A stretch of 64,000 nucleotides of DNA from Eremophila alpestris peregrina (Eukaryota > Chordata > Aves > Passeriformes > Alaudidae). The number at the start of each line of letters is the position of its first letter. Position 1 is the first letter of the stretch. The notes under the pieces were generated by a model, which saw only the letters and a program-made list of their open reading frames with translations, made no database searches and was not told where the DNA came from. This document shows, piece after piece, positions 15,001 through 26,500 of this stretch. The position numbers and the translations under genes are program-made. The stretch covers positions 324,700-388,699 of the forward strand of contig WMCF01000142.1 of NCBI GenBank assembly GCA_009792885.1, written 5' to 3'.

Positions 15001-16984
15001 TGGGGGGCAATGGGCAGGAACGGCTGCTGTTGTATAAATACATGAAAACCCATAAAAATATTTACAAGACACAGCTAATCTCAAGATAACATTATTTTGG
15101 CCATTGTAAAACTGACTCATCAATATAATGGAGCATATTTTTGGTTACTTTATTTTAACTTTCTTTTTTACAGTTAATATTTACCAAGTCTCTGGGGACT
15201 CAAATTACCTCACCCTTTTGCTTCAGGTCTACAGCTGCAGTCTCTTGCTTCACCATAGAAACGCCTGGAATGCAGCGTTGTGTTTCCTTTTCTGTTAGAA
15301 AAATAAGGGAAGCTGAAGTAGCAACTACCACCAAGAGAGAGAAATGCTTTTATAGGTTACTAATTAATAACTTAAAGCTACTTTACTGAGTGGAATATAG
15401 GTGACTTTTAGGTACTTTAATACCCAAATAGGCAGTAAGTTAGCCACAGTACCTGGTGTATCTTACTTGTCTTCAGAATATAAGTTCATCTGGGTGTACT
15501 TGATCAACAACAGCTAAAATTAATTTTGCATAATTAATCTGGAGAAGAACCATTTGGCTTTTCAAAGCAACTGATGATTATAGGGAAATTTCATTTGAAA
15601 GTTCAACACACAACCTTCAGAGCATTTGAATTTCAACTAGTTAATTTGAGCCCCCAGACACTAAGGCATGGAAAATCAACAGTTCTTTTAGAAAATCTTG
15701 GCCTCTTTTTATTTCAGAAATTCTTAAGCAGAGTGAAAGCTACATCTCTCTGAGCCAAGAACTGTATCTTTTGAACCACGCCAAGAAATGAGGTAGAAAA
15801 AGATGAAAAAACTTGTAGTCCCAGAGCTGATAGGAGTTGGCTTTGAAATGGCTTCTGTGATCCTTCCCATTACAGTGTCATATGACTGGAAGGAACTACA
15901 AATACTGATATCTTTCCATAGTGCACAATGACATCTTTTTGTTTCTTCTGTTACTATACGTGAAAATCACAGCAACCAAAATGTCATATTCTGTATTTCT
16001 TGGATAAAGATTATTTTTATACTTTGCATTTGAATGCAGAAGTGTTACTGATTGCTATTTGCCTTTTGGCAACATTGCTACAACTTAAGCCTAGAAAAGT
16101 ATTACTCAGCTATGAAGACAAGACTTGGACACACAGTGAGTGTTGATATCAGAGCATACTACCATGGAAAATGAGTTTCCTAGAAACATAAAACACTGCT
16201 CATTATTTACCTAGTCTCAGAGTTTAATATAGGGAAATGACATATATTACTGTATTAGATAATCTGTAACTGTTATAATAGACAATTCCTAGGAGGGTTG
16301 CTTGAAGCAAAAAAATGGGGAAAATTATATTATCTATCTATGACATCATTTCACCCTAGTTAGAACTGGGCCTAGGCTTCTCTCCTGAGCATACAATCTA
16401 CAGTCCTCAAAGCTGTAGAGTCACTGTTAAACTGAAGAAGCACTGCAAATCATATTTGCATTAGAACTTTAGAATTTACCTTAGTCATAGCAGAGCCAGC
16501 CCCTCAGTGTACAATGCACAGAATAAAGTCACGCAGCTAAAGGTCTCCTATTGTTCCCCTTACCTGTCAGATGAATATTGCTGTCCAACAAAGAATATCT
16601 GCTATTCTTGTAATTCTGCTTTGGAACCACTGTAAATTTCCAAGCCAGTATATAAACTTCAGCTGAAGGCATACTGGGCTGGCAATTGCAGGGGTCCAAG
16701 AGCTGATTCACATTCTTGTCTCAAAAGCAGCAACATCTGTCTAGATGGAGCAAGACAGACAGCTGCAGGCAGCAAGTAATTCTAAATTTAATCTACTACA
16801 TCATGCCTGTTAGAGCCTTTTTTAAACTTTTGGGTTTTTAAGACAGGCAGAGTCTGTCTTTGGCTTTGCTTTTGATTCATCTTAATCAAAAGCATCTCCA
16901 ACAATGCAAATTCCTCTTTATTATAGTAGTGGTGACTGTGGAGCAGTGAAGAAATGCATAATGGCTTGTTATGAAAACACTGCA
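1..16984. other. AT-rich gene desert, left part
   Basis: I see no gene here. All open frames are short (about 130 codons or fewer), lie on both strands, lack recognisable domains and have no promoter, splice or poly(A) context that would link them. The stretch has scattered homopolymer runs (a 16-base T run at 1997-2012, a G run near 11033-11043), a short TTTTG repeat near 2447-2467 and TATAGT repeats near 5530-5560. A perfect inverted repeat lies at 13975-14020 and is listed separately. In other vertebrates the DNA upstream of FERD3L is a long gene-poor interval, so absence of genes is expected. Unrecognised old repeats may be present. Confidence 0.75.
13975..14020. repeat. Perfect 13-bp inverted repeat (hairpin) with 20-base loop
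   Basis: The left arm at 13975-13987 (TTCACAGGAGGAG) is matched exactly by its reverse complement at 14008-14020, with a 20-base AT-rich spacer. The pairing does not extend beyond the arms. It is too short for an ordinary microRNA precursor and no flanking duplication marks it as a mobile element. The function is unknown. Confidence 0.6.
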
Positions 16985-17127
16985 CCCTGGAAGCCTTCAA
17001 GGTCAGGTTGGGTGGGGCTCTGAGAAGTCCTATGTAGTTGAAGATGTTCCTGCTTCTTGCAGAGGATTTGGACTACACGGCCTGTATAGGTTCCTTTTCA
17101 ATCCAAACTATTCCGTGATTCTATGAA
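16985..17127 (+). mobile_element. CR1 retrotransposon 3' end fragment
   Basis: The segment reads like the last ~140 bases of an avian CR1 LINE. It has the GGAAGCCTTCAAGGTCAGGTTGG-like block, then a GGGGCTCTGAG block, and it ends in the CCAAACTATTCCGTGATTCTATGA-type terminus that CR1 elements share. It is 5'-truncated, as almost all CR1 copies are, and has no coding capacity. The identification is from remembered consensus features; a repeat-library search would settle the subfamily. Confidence 0.85.
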
Positions 17128-17955
17128 TACTGGAAGAGCTCTTTTCAATAAATACGTATTTCTAAGCCATAATTGTCAATAGGACCATACTATCAGTCTT
17201 CTTCATTTTCATCCACTGTAAAACTCAGCATGGGACAGTGGTTTTGTGGGACAACAGACTGCATCTCAACTATTCATTGGCAGAAGGAACAGTAAGGAAT
17301 TGCTTTAGCACATCAACCCACTTAATATGTTATGCTTTTATTCATTTGGTTAGGACAGGTAGAAGAGGAAGGAAGAACCAAAGCAAATATATTTACAGTA
17401 CCAAACCAGGATCTCCTACATAACATCAGTACAGTAACTTCAAGTTTGCAAAGCAAATCAGAATAATGTCAAGGAGGGATCATTTTAAGTTAATAATTTA
17501 ATGGTACGAAATGTCTCATTGCTTAAAGATAATGGCAAAAATATAGGATCAACTAAGTAGAAGAGACTTTACTGTCCCTACTGTTCAAAGCTTTGAATGT
17601 TTACAAACGCATGTCAACAAATAAAGAAGAGAAGCCAGCATTCATATCAACTTCTAATTCAGCTGGATCAGATCACTGTTTGCAGTCTGTAGTAACCATC
17701 TCACACTGAACTTAACTACCTCTGAAGCTGACAGTACTGCCAACGACTCCGTAACTCAGGTCACTCGCCATGGCTCTCTTGCCAAAACTGTTAGAGCATT
17801 TCTTTTGTAACCTACCATATTTTAGCCTGGGGGAGGGTGTAAAGAAATCACACTGTATGAAATAATATATCTTAGTTTTACACAGTCCTGGACATTCTTA
17901 TTTTGGACATAAAGCATATGATGTTATTTCAACCAGAGCTGGAAAAAAAAAAAAA

Positions 17956-17986
<31 letters not shown>

Positions 17987-19094
17987 CTATTCTGATTTAA
18001 ATTCAAGCAGAACTTAATTTATACTTGAAGCACATGTCTATAAATAGGTATCTGCTGACTGAAGCTTTGTCTCATACTATTATTCAACAGCTAATCTTGA
18101 TTTTCCAAATTCCATGCAATCAATTCATTTCCATCACACCTCTCTGTGGTGCTTTTGTCTAATTATTTTAGGTAAAACACGTCAGATACAGAAAAAAATT
18201 ATCCAAATAATTTAGAGGAAATGGAAAAGCCAAACACTGGAATAATGTGGAGCTGATTAAAGCCACCATATTGCTCAAGACATGCACTGGATTGAATTCT
18301 TCTCATCACCAAACACAAAATAAAAGCATCACTATTTCTAAACTCATGTCTTGCTGTTTGAAAAACTCTGCCTTAACTACTCTTAGCCAAACTCCCAGAT
18401 TAGATCCTTAGTCCCAACGTGGTTTCTTACGTGTTTTTATTTTCACTGATGACTGTACAGTACCTTCCTTGTGCAAACCCTTCTTTTTTACTGACGTGTT
18501 TAGATCACAAAAATGCACTGCTGGAATAAGTCTGGGATGCAAAAGGACTAACGTTATTTCTCTCTCTGATCTACATTACGTTGCTCCCTTATCTTTAGCC
18601 CTTGTGTCTCAGAATTACAATAGAGGCTTTAGTTATGTGACCATTTAGCACTGAGCAATAGGTAATATTTATCTTACAGATATGAGTTAATTAGACCAGG
18701 AGCACAGACACGTTTCCTACACTGATTTTGGTAAGTTATCAGATTGTACAGGTAAATTGACATCCAGGAATTTCCCTATCAGAAAGGCATATCTTAATTT
18801 ATTTTCACAAGGGAGCCAAGATAAGGGTGATTTGGGAAGAAAGATTCAAGAACATTGTTGAGAGGAGATCAAGGAAGGGGACTAAGATTAAAGAAATTGT
18901 ATCTCTGAATGTCTTGACCTCTTCTGGCTTAGACTCCATTCTAAATATTTCATATTTGTAGCATTTGGGGTTCAGCATCCTCCTTTATGCCTTCTCTTCA
19001 ATAAAATAATATAAATAAAATAAAAATATTAGAGGAAAAAAGAGAAAATATGTTCAAGACAGAGAAAGACAACTTGGCTTAATGAATTAACAAG
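17128..19094. other. Non-coding desert between CR1 fragments
   Basis: I see no gene or clear regulatory site. Apart from the AAACT microsatellite listed separately, this is ordinary AT-rich sequence with only short chance open frames. Confidence 0.6.
17943..17989 (+). repeat. Poly(A) followed by (AAACT)n microsatellite
   Basis: A run of fifteen A residues is followed by about six copies of the pentamer TAAAC. An A-run grading into a short tandem repeat is often the tail of an old retroposed element, but no element body is recognisable upstream. A simple microsatellite is the safer call. Confidence 0.85.
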
Positions 19095-19187
19095 ACCAGA
19101 ACAGATAGGGTCCTACCTATGGCAGGGGAGATGGGATAAGGTGATATGTAAGGCCCATTGCAATCCAAACCATTCTAGGATTCTATC
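19095..19187 (+). mobile_element. CR1 retrotransposon 3' end fragment, diverged
   Basis: The segment has the order of blocks found at CR1 3' ends: a degraded CCTATGGCAGGGG block, then AAGGCCCATTGCAATCCAAACC, then CATTCTAGGATTCTATC. It is more diverged than the copy at 17.0-17.1 kb and lies in the same orientation. It has no coding capacity. Confidence 0.75.
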
Positions 19188-20149
19188 CTATAAAGTAGAA
19201 AGTGGTGATTTTCTCCAGATCCATCTCTAATAGATTTATGAGTTTACATAACTTGCAGTCCTTTTTTCTGTCATTTTCTCACCTTCCACAATTATTTGTT
19301 ACATATGTCAATAGATAAATTATAATAAAGATAAAGGAATAAACACGAATTCTACTGCACCAGATGCCCAAGATGTAACTGATTTCAATGTGTACTGAAT
19401 TTAATTAACATGACACTAAACATGACATCTTTAAAATGTGCAAGTTTCACACCTTTGTCTAGCTACCATTAAAAAAAATGGTACATCAAGCACGTAGCAA
19501 GGTTAAAAATTACATGGTTATTATCCCCATAGGGTTAAGTATAATAATCTGTAGAAAATACAGCACCATGCTAGTGGGGCCTTTCCCTGGAAATGGCTAA
19601 CAGGTGTTCTGCGGGTGACACTTGCACCCTGTAACTTCACCTCTGCCCATACTCTTTGGCACAATTTCAGGCAAGTAGCTTCAAAAAGATGACACAGTAA
19701 GTGAACACCAAATCAAGGTTTACTCTTAACAGTCAGACCACTATTGTTATGCCTGCAGCCACCAAACAGGAGATCCTCACTCTTTATACGGTACCTGGTC
19801 ACTTGAGACCAAAGGGAATCACAAAGTAACAGCCAGTAAGCAGGTTTGGGGCACCCCAAATTCAGTTCCCCTCCTAAATTTTTGATTAGAAGTTTTCTCA
19901 AATTTACCACATAGTAGTATGGGTATTATATCCATAATTTAGTGTACTAACCATCTTGGGGAAGATGAGGGTTACGATCTGAAATGCTTTGATTTAGAAC
20001 AAGGAAAATTCCTTTAAAACGTGTGCAATCAACAACTGCCTGCCAAAGGATTCAAGCATTAGCCTTTATATTATAGGAAAGTAAAGAGCACATAGCCCTT
20101 TTAGCCTTACTGAGGTTTGTAGGAGCATCTCAATACCATGAAACAGCTG
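19188..20149. other. Non-coding spacer
   Basis: I see no gene here. The stretch 19560-19650 (TTTCCCTGGAAATGGCTAAC and following) is more complex than its surroundings and could be an old repeat, but I cannot name it. Confidence 0.5.
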
Positions 20150-20223
20150 TGCCCTGGCAGCCAAAAGGGACTCAATAGTCCTTGTGTGTCCTTTCCAACT
20201 CAGGATATTCTATGATTCTATGA
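20150..20223 (+). mobile_element. CR1 retrotransposon 3' end fragment
   Basis: A short remnant that ends in GATATTCTATGATTCTATGA preceded by GTCCTTTCCAACTCA, which matches the CR1 3' terminus (GGTCCCTTCCAAC...ATTCTATGATTCTATGA). It is the best-preserved CR1 end in the window although only about 70 bases are recognisable. Confidence 0.8.
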
Positions 20224-22993
20224 AATGAATAAAATATCATCATTAAGTACCTAAGTATTTTTGTTAGCTACCAAGTTACTTTGTTATACAGTGCCCACTT
20301 GATTATCTCAGTCTACTGAATTAAAGGATAACTTGTAGTTCTTTAATAATAATGACCTCCAGCCCAAAGATTTTAGCCTCACACCTCAAAAATAGAAAGC
20401 TAAAAATGATTTGAACACAGATTCAAATAGCAGAGAAAGCAGTTAAGGCTTGTTTAACACAGCAAAACATCCTCCCTCAAGAGAAGTAGAAAAGGGTTAA
20501 AAGTTTTCTTGATACAAAGGAATTTGAAGTGTAACCAATCTCTTTATATCAGTGGAGAATATGGTCCTGTTAAAGTTAAATAGATAGAACCTGATAGGGA
20601 GAAAAACACTATATTTATGTACAGTAGAATGTCCAAAAAAAAAAAAAGCTTTTAGAGAGAAGGCAGTAAAAATCCAGATGATGGAGTGAGCAGGAAACAC
20701 TGGGTAGCAGAAAGTTGATTAAGTACATGTAAATTGGAAGACCTTTCCTTGGGCATTCAATCCCACAGAGTCCTGGGGAAAGTCCTGAACTAGAGATCTT
20801 CATGTGAATTGCCAGGAAGGGCAAAAATGTACCCCTTCCTCGAAGGCATGTTGTCAAAGAGTGCCAGAACTACTAGAAAAAGTAATAAAGAGAGAAAAAT
20901 AAACAAGGACAGGAAAGAAAAATAGCAAACAAATGCATTGTAGAGTATTTTACTGTGTAGGGATAAGAACTGAAGAATGATACAGACGTGATAGGCCTTA
21001 AGAAACCCTTTACAAAGAGAGAAAAAAATTGGGTCACTCAGGAAGGTTTGTGTGAGTGAGAAATGACATAAGCTACACTATGTCTACACTGGTATTTAAT
21101 TCAAATGCAACAATCTACTTGAATGAAATATGAACTTAAGCATACTTCCCTGAAAGATGTTATGGAGGCAAGTCCTAACAGAAATGCACCAGAGAAGAAC
21201 AGCATTAGCACAGCAAAAGACTCTACTGATCCAGTTGGGTTTTGGACCAAAAATTCGTATTAGGGGGGGCCAATGTTGTAATACTGAAAAACAGGTAGTT
21301 CGTAGATAACAATTCTGGAAAAGACAGGCTTAATGGAAGAGGCATGTGTTTATTTTTCCCCTCTCAGAGCAAGTGGGATCTCCCTGCATACTTTTTGCAG
21401 TCTGTGAAGTGCAAGTACATGACATCTTACAGACAGACAGAGCCATCAGACAGCACACAGCTGTCACAGAGATGCTGGAAGAATAGCTACTGTCCACAGA
21501 GCAGAGAGGGTCTGATTTCTATACCCTGCACTCCAGCTCTGTGCATTCCAGTCAAAAGGAGATGATCTACTACATATGTCAGTGGACATCCATTTATTTT
21601 GTGTCCTCTGCAATGCTAATCACCAAGGGGAACATTTGCTATTCAGACTTTCTGTCACTATATCCAGCATACAAATTCTTTAGCACTGTCTTCACTAAAA
21701 AGACATAACCTGGATTTCCTGGTAAAATCAGCTAAACATTGAAATTGTCTCTTGAGTTTTAAAATGTGTTTTCTTAAGGGCCCTATGTTTGACAATATAT
21801 GAGAATTTCATTCTGGTCATTTGTGGTTCTAGAAAAAAATCTTGAATGCCATATACCAATTAGTTGGGAAGAGTCCAGTCTACAGAGGCAAATGAAAAAA
21901 TCTCAAAAATAAATTATGATGTAATCAAATTTTTGAAAGGCTGATATGGAAAACAATAACAGGTTTGTCACCTTCAGAAAAGAAAAAAAATCCATACTGA
22001 TGTAAAACGGAATTAAAAATTTGTGAATTTTACTAACAATCTATCTTATCCTGCAAAAAATAAATCTTAAACTGTTCTGCTCTTTCTTTAGAGAAAATAT
22101 TTTGTAACTTTATTAGCATGAAAATGCACTTACTCAGGCAAATACTTGGTGGATCTAGGTGCGCCTTTCCATTTAGGCTACTGACATATTTATCTATCCC
22201 TTAGACTGTCCTAGTTTTGGGGATTTTACCTCTTAATCATATCAGGAAGAAGAAAAGAGTTATAAGCTGTGAAACAGGCAAAGATGAAACCTCATCCTTA
22301 ATACTTTCTTGTCCTTTCCTTAGACTTATAACCAGTAAGTTCACACTTAGAATCTTCTAAAGAATGATAATGATTATAGGCGAATGGACTTAAATTTTTG
22401 CTTTATGTGTTATAGTGAAGCAATGGCTGAATAACTGGGAGATTGTTCCTATAACTCTAACTTTCACAAAAATGTTTGTACATGAAAAAATGCCCCTGCA
22501 TAGTTTATTCATTTCTTTCTGAAAGTGTACTACACAAAATATTTCAATCATGTATTTCAGAGAGTTGCAGCTGCTATTAATCCATTCAGTTTGTCAAAAA
22601 TATAGTATACTCTATGTAAAGATATACCATTATCAATCAATACATTATTACCCCAAATCTCTGTTCTAGCATGTAGTCTATCTATAATTATACTCATCAT
22701 TGGTAATTTTTTTCTCCCCTCTGGCAAAGAATGGAGTAAAAAATAAAAAAGAAGAAAGGAAACAGTGTCTGTCACTCAGTGTTCAAAAAAAAATAATCTT
22801 CCATATAAGAATGGATAGAGGTGAATTGTCATCTGGGCCTGGAGGCAGACCTAACATAAATGGCAAAATGAGAAGCTGAATTATCAGTTCTTGAGTTGTT
22901 CTTCCAATGTGGTAATGTTTTAATTAATTAATTTAGTGTTTTCATTTCAGTAAAAAAAATTAAATGATGAGTAAGTGCTGACAAGGAAGAAAG
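20224..22993. other. Non-coding spacer up to the assembly gap
   Basis: AT-rich sequence with no gene, repeat or regulatory site that I can support. The last bases before the gap turn purine-rich (AAGGAAGAAAG), which matches the array found on the far side. Confidence 0.6.
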
Positions 22994-23443
22994 NNNNNNN
23001 NNNNNNNNNNNNNNNNNNNNNNNNNNNNNNNNNNNNNNNNNNNNNNNNNNNNNNNNNNNNNNNNNNNNNNNNNNNNNNNNNNNNNNNNNNNNNNNNNNNN
23101 NNNNNNNNNNNNNNNNNNNNNNNNNNNNNNNNNNNNNNNNNNNNNNNNNNNNNNNNNNNNNNNNNNNNNNNNNNNNNNNNNNNNNNNNNNNNNNNNNNNN
23201 NNNNNNNNNNNNNNNNNNNNNNNNNNNNNNNNNNNNNNNNNNNNNNNNNNNNNNNNNNNNNNNNNNNNNNNNNNNNNNNNNNNNNNNNNNNNNNNNNNNN
23301 NNNNNNNNNNNNNNNNNNNNNNNNNNNNNNNNNNNNNNNNNNNNNNNNNNNNNNNNNNNNNNNNNNNNNNNNNNNNNNNNNNNNNNNNNNNNNNNNNNNN
23401 NNNNNNNNNNNNNNNNNNNNNNNNNNNNNNNNNNNNNNNNNNN
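22994..23443. other. Assembly gap (450 N)
   Basis: A run of 450 undetermined bases. It begins after a purine-rich GAAGGAAGAAAG flank and ends directly in a (GGGAA)n array. The missing sequence is therefore most likely more of the same purine-rich tandem repeat; whether 450 is a measured or nominal length cannot be known from here. Any open frame that spans the gap is meaningless. Confidence 0.98.
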
Positions 23444-23510
23444 AGGGAAGGGAAGGGAAGGGAAGGGAAGGGAAGGGAAGGGAAGGGAAGGGAAGGGAAG
23501 GGAAGGGAAG
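23444..23510 (+). repeat. (GGGAA)n pentanucleotide array
   Basis: Thirteen-odd uninterrupted copies of the pentamer AGGGA/GGGAA over 67 bases, immediately right of the assembly gap. Runs of three G separated by two A fit the G-quadruplex pattern on the + strand, and the homopurine strand can also form a triplex. Either property could explain why the neighbouring bases were not assembled. Confidence 0.97.
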
Positions 23511-26500
23511 TTTCTGAGGCAGAATAATGAAGGACAGATAATAAAATAGATGTCTTCATTTTCAGACTAAAGCAAAAATTATTGTACCAGAAATTTGTAT
23601 GGGATGACAGAATTCCTGTCTGCAGTTAACATACTTTCTAGAAGAACTTCACACCTCAACCATTCCCATGGACTTCTGGCCAAATCAAACTATTCATAAA
23701 TGAAAGTTCCATGCTAATTTTTAAGCAAATATAATTAGAATAGTTTTAATTTGCAATGGCACTTTGAAGGTTCAGGATCAAATTAACTTGAGATGAAGTG
23801 CATGTCATTTTCAGATGACACTGGAAGTGTGCCTGGTGCTCATAATGGTGAATATTATTCACCATGTTTGAAGCTTTATAAATAACTGTCTATTGAATCT
23901 GTTGTTTAGCCATCACTCAGCAGACACTGGCCTTTGCATGTGCAAAATGACAAGCACTACTTCCTCAATAATGCCAGTGAATGAGTTAAAAGTTCCACTC
24001 TCTGTTTTTCGCTGAAGGAAAGCCTCAAAGAACTCAGTACAAATTATAGATTCCCATGGCTCACTCTTTCTTAGTGCTTAGCAACAAAATCACGGTGCCC
24101 CACAAAGTTGCAGGGCCATCGTGCCAATATACATAAAGAGTTAGGGGTGGGAGGGTTAAAGGAAAGATGTCAGTCATATTTTGGAGAAAAAAATGATAGT
24201 AGTGGCTCACCAGAAAGTGTTTTGGCTGACAGTCTCCATCATTATCTTATTTCTCTGTATCATAGTCTGTAATTAGAGGCAGCTGATGTGCTGAGAAATA
24301 TCTTTTCCAGTAGTTACAGAAAATAGGGAAGAACTTACTTATTCAAAGCCTAGTCAGGTTTCCAAATCTTTTAAATCCCATCCCATGCGAATTTTCTCAA
24401 ATATTTTATATTAAGAAAAATGGGTAAAATTCTAACTGAATCCTACTTCTATGGTAAAAATGCATTTCTATTTCCATGCTTATTATTATTTATCAGTCTC
24501 AAAAAAGCATAGAGATGCCACTTGACAAGAAACATTGTGCTCGTTTTATGAAATCCTGAAGCAGCTGAGGTACAACAATAAATTTATTTTATGCAGCCCA
24601 CTATTGAAAGTTACTTACTTGACTTAGAATTATAGACATCTATTTTATCCCCCAGCTAGCTACAAGGTTACATCTTAATTGTGGTTTTTCTTCATCCATT
24701 TTTAGGCATCACTTTTGCTAGCACACCATTCTTATTTATATGGGTATAATGTCATAACTGAAGCAACAGAAAAAGCTAGCCCAAGACACCTCAAAATCCC
24801 CTCTACTATAAGAGATAAGATTTATAGTTCCAGGGTGAGCTCACACAAACACAATTACCATATGAACTGTCTGAGATGTAGATAGCATTGCCTAGGGCAA
24901 TTATCAAGGGCCTCCTTACCTTTTCTTTATCATGTCCCCTACTGTCTCATGTCTCACGAATAATGAGACCACAGCAATCCCTGCAGAGCCATTGAGACAA
25001 GAAAATAATAGAAGCAGAAAGGATTGGTTAATCCTTTCTGTAAGTTAAAAGTTCTGCAATTTGGCACAGACTTTACAGGCAATGATACAATGAATTTTGT
25101 ACTTACATGATACATGATCTAAAAGGAAGTCCAAAAGTTAAGAGCATACATCTTTTTGTGAGTCAGGTTTAAATTCCCAGGACTTCCAAGGAATGAAGAG
25201 TGAACAGCCTGACTACTGAAACATGAAACTTAGCATTATTATCATGCATATCCATCAGTTTTGTTTGTTAACCAATCTGGAATGAGAGCATTCGGAGGGA
25301 GAGCCATGGTGAGCATCTGGCATGTACTAGAGTAGCTGAGACATCTTCAAAAGCTCCATATTTTCAGGAGTTCATTCCAACGAGGATGACCTAGAATGGA
25401 CTCCCTTAAAATATATCATTCCTTAAAATACATCATCCCGTCAATCATTAAGTGCCTTATTTAACAAAACATGTGGAGTCTGTTTATGCCCTTAAGAAGC
25501 ACTGATTTTATTATACCAAGGTTTAAACATAGTTCTGAGCCATGAGGACTCAATACATGAGATCAACCATTTAACAGCTGGAAGTTGACACGTGCAAATT
25601 TTTATCAGCTGAAGAGTTTTTCCAGGGCATTTATGTTTGGGCCATGAGTTGCTCTTCATCTTTCAAGTGTCAGCCATGCTCACAGAAGTCACTAGGAACA
25701 GAGAACACACATGCCAAGCAGGACCTCAGTTCCTCTCAGTCTCTCACCAGCCCATTGATGCTGTTCATTTATGCAACAATGCCCTTTGAACATCTGCACA
25801 GGTCATTAATTTAACTGGGTCAGTTGATCAACAGGGTAGAAATGACATTGATCATCTTACATCTGAGTTAAACCCCAATTAAACAAATTGCACCCAGTTC
25901 ACATAGTCTTCACAATAAGTCACCGTAGTCTTCATTTTTAAATGGAACTAAACTGCATAAGAAAAGGAGGTGGGGAAACTTTGACATAGAATGAACAGCC
26001 TTACCCCTTTGGCCTTCAGGGTTTCAGACCTGCCACTGCTAGACAGATGTCATGTTCCAAATCTCCATTCACCCTATGGCCCTCCTCTTGGGGTCAGCTC
26101 ATGTGTAGGAACTTCAGAGATCATCTCTTGCCACAGGATCTATTCCTAGAAATTTTTCACTCTCATCCTCCACAAAGATATCACAAAAGGTCCAAACAAC
26201 CATACCAGTGATTCATATGTCAAAACTGTTCTTACAGATTTTTTTGAAATAAATCTCCTGAGACAACCATTCAGGGACCACATAACCTATGTTCTTAATG
26301 AAGTGTTATACACTGACTATTTGAGACAACATAATTTTGTATGTAATCTTTTATGAATAACAGTTATTCCTCTTTAGCTTGCTGATTGGGAACCCATAAA
26401 AAATCCATAAGAAGGATTTAAGTTAACTCAAAACCAAAATTTTTCAACATTTTCTGGCTGATCGGACAAATTAAAATATTTAATTTTGGGTTAGAAAAGA

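Noticed and set aside
22960..23559. Open frames of 180-199 codons across 22960-23559
   Set aside because: They consist almost entirely of undetermined bases and the GGGAA repeat.
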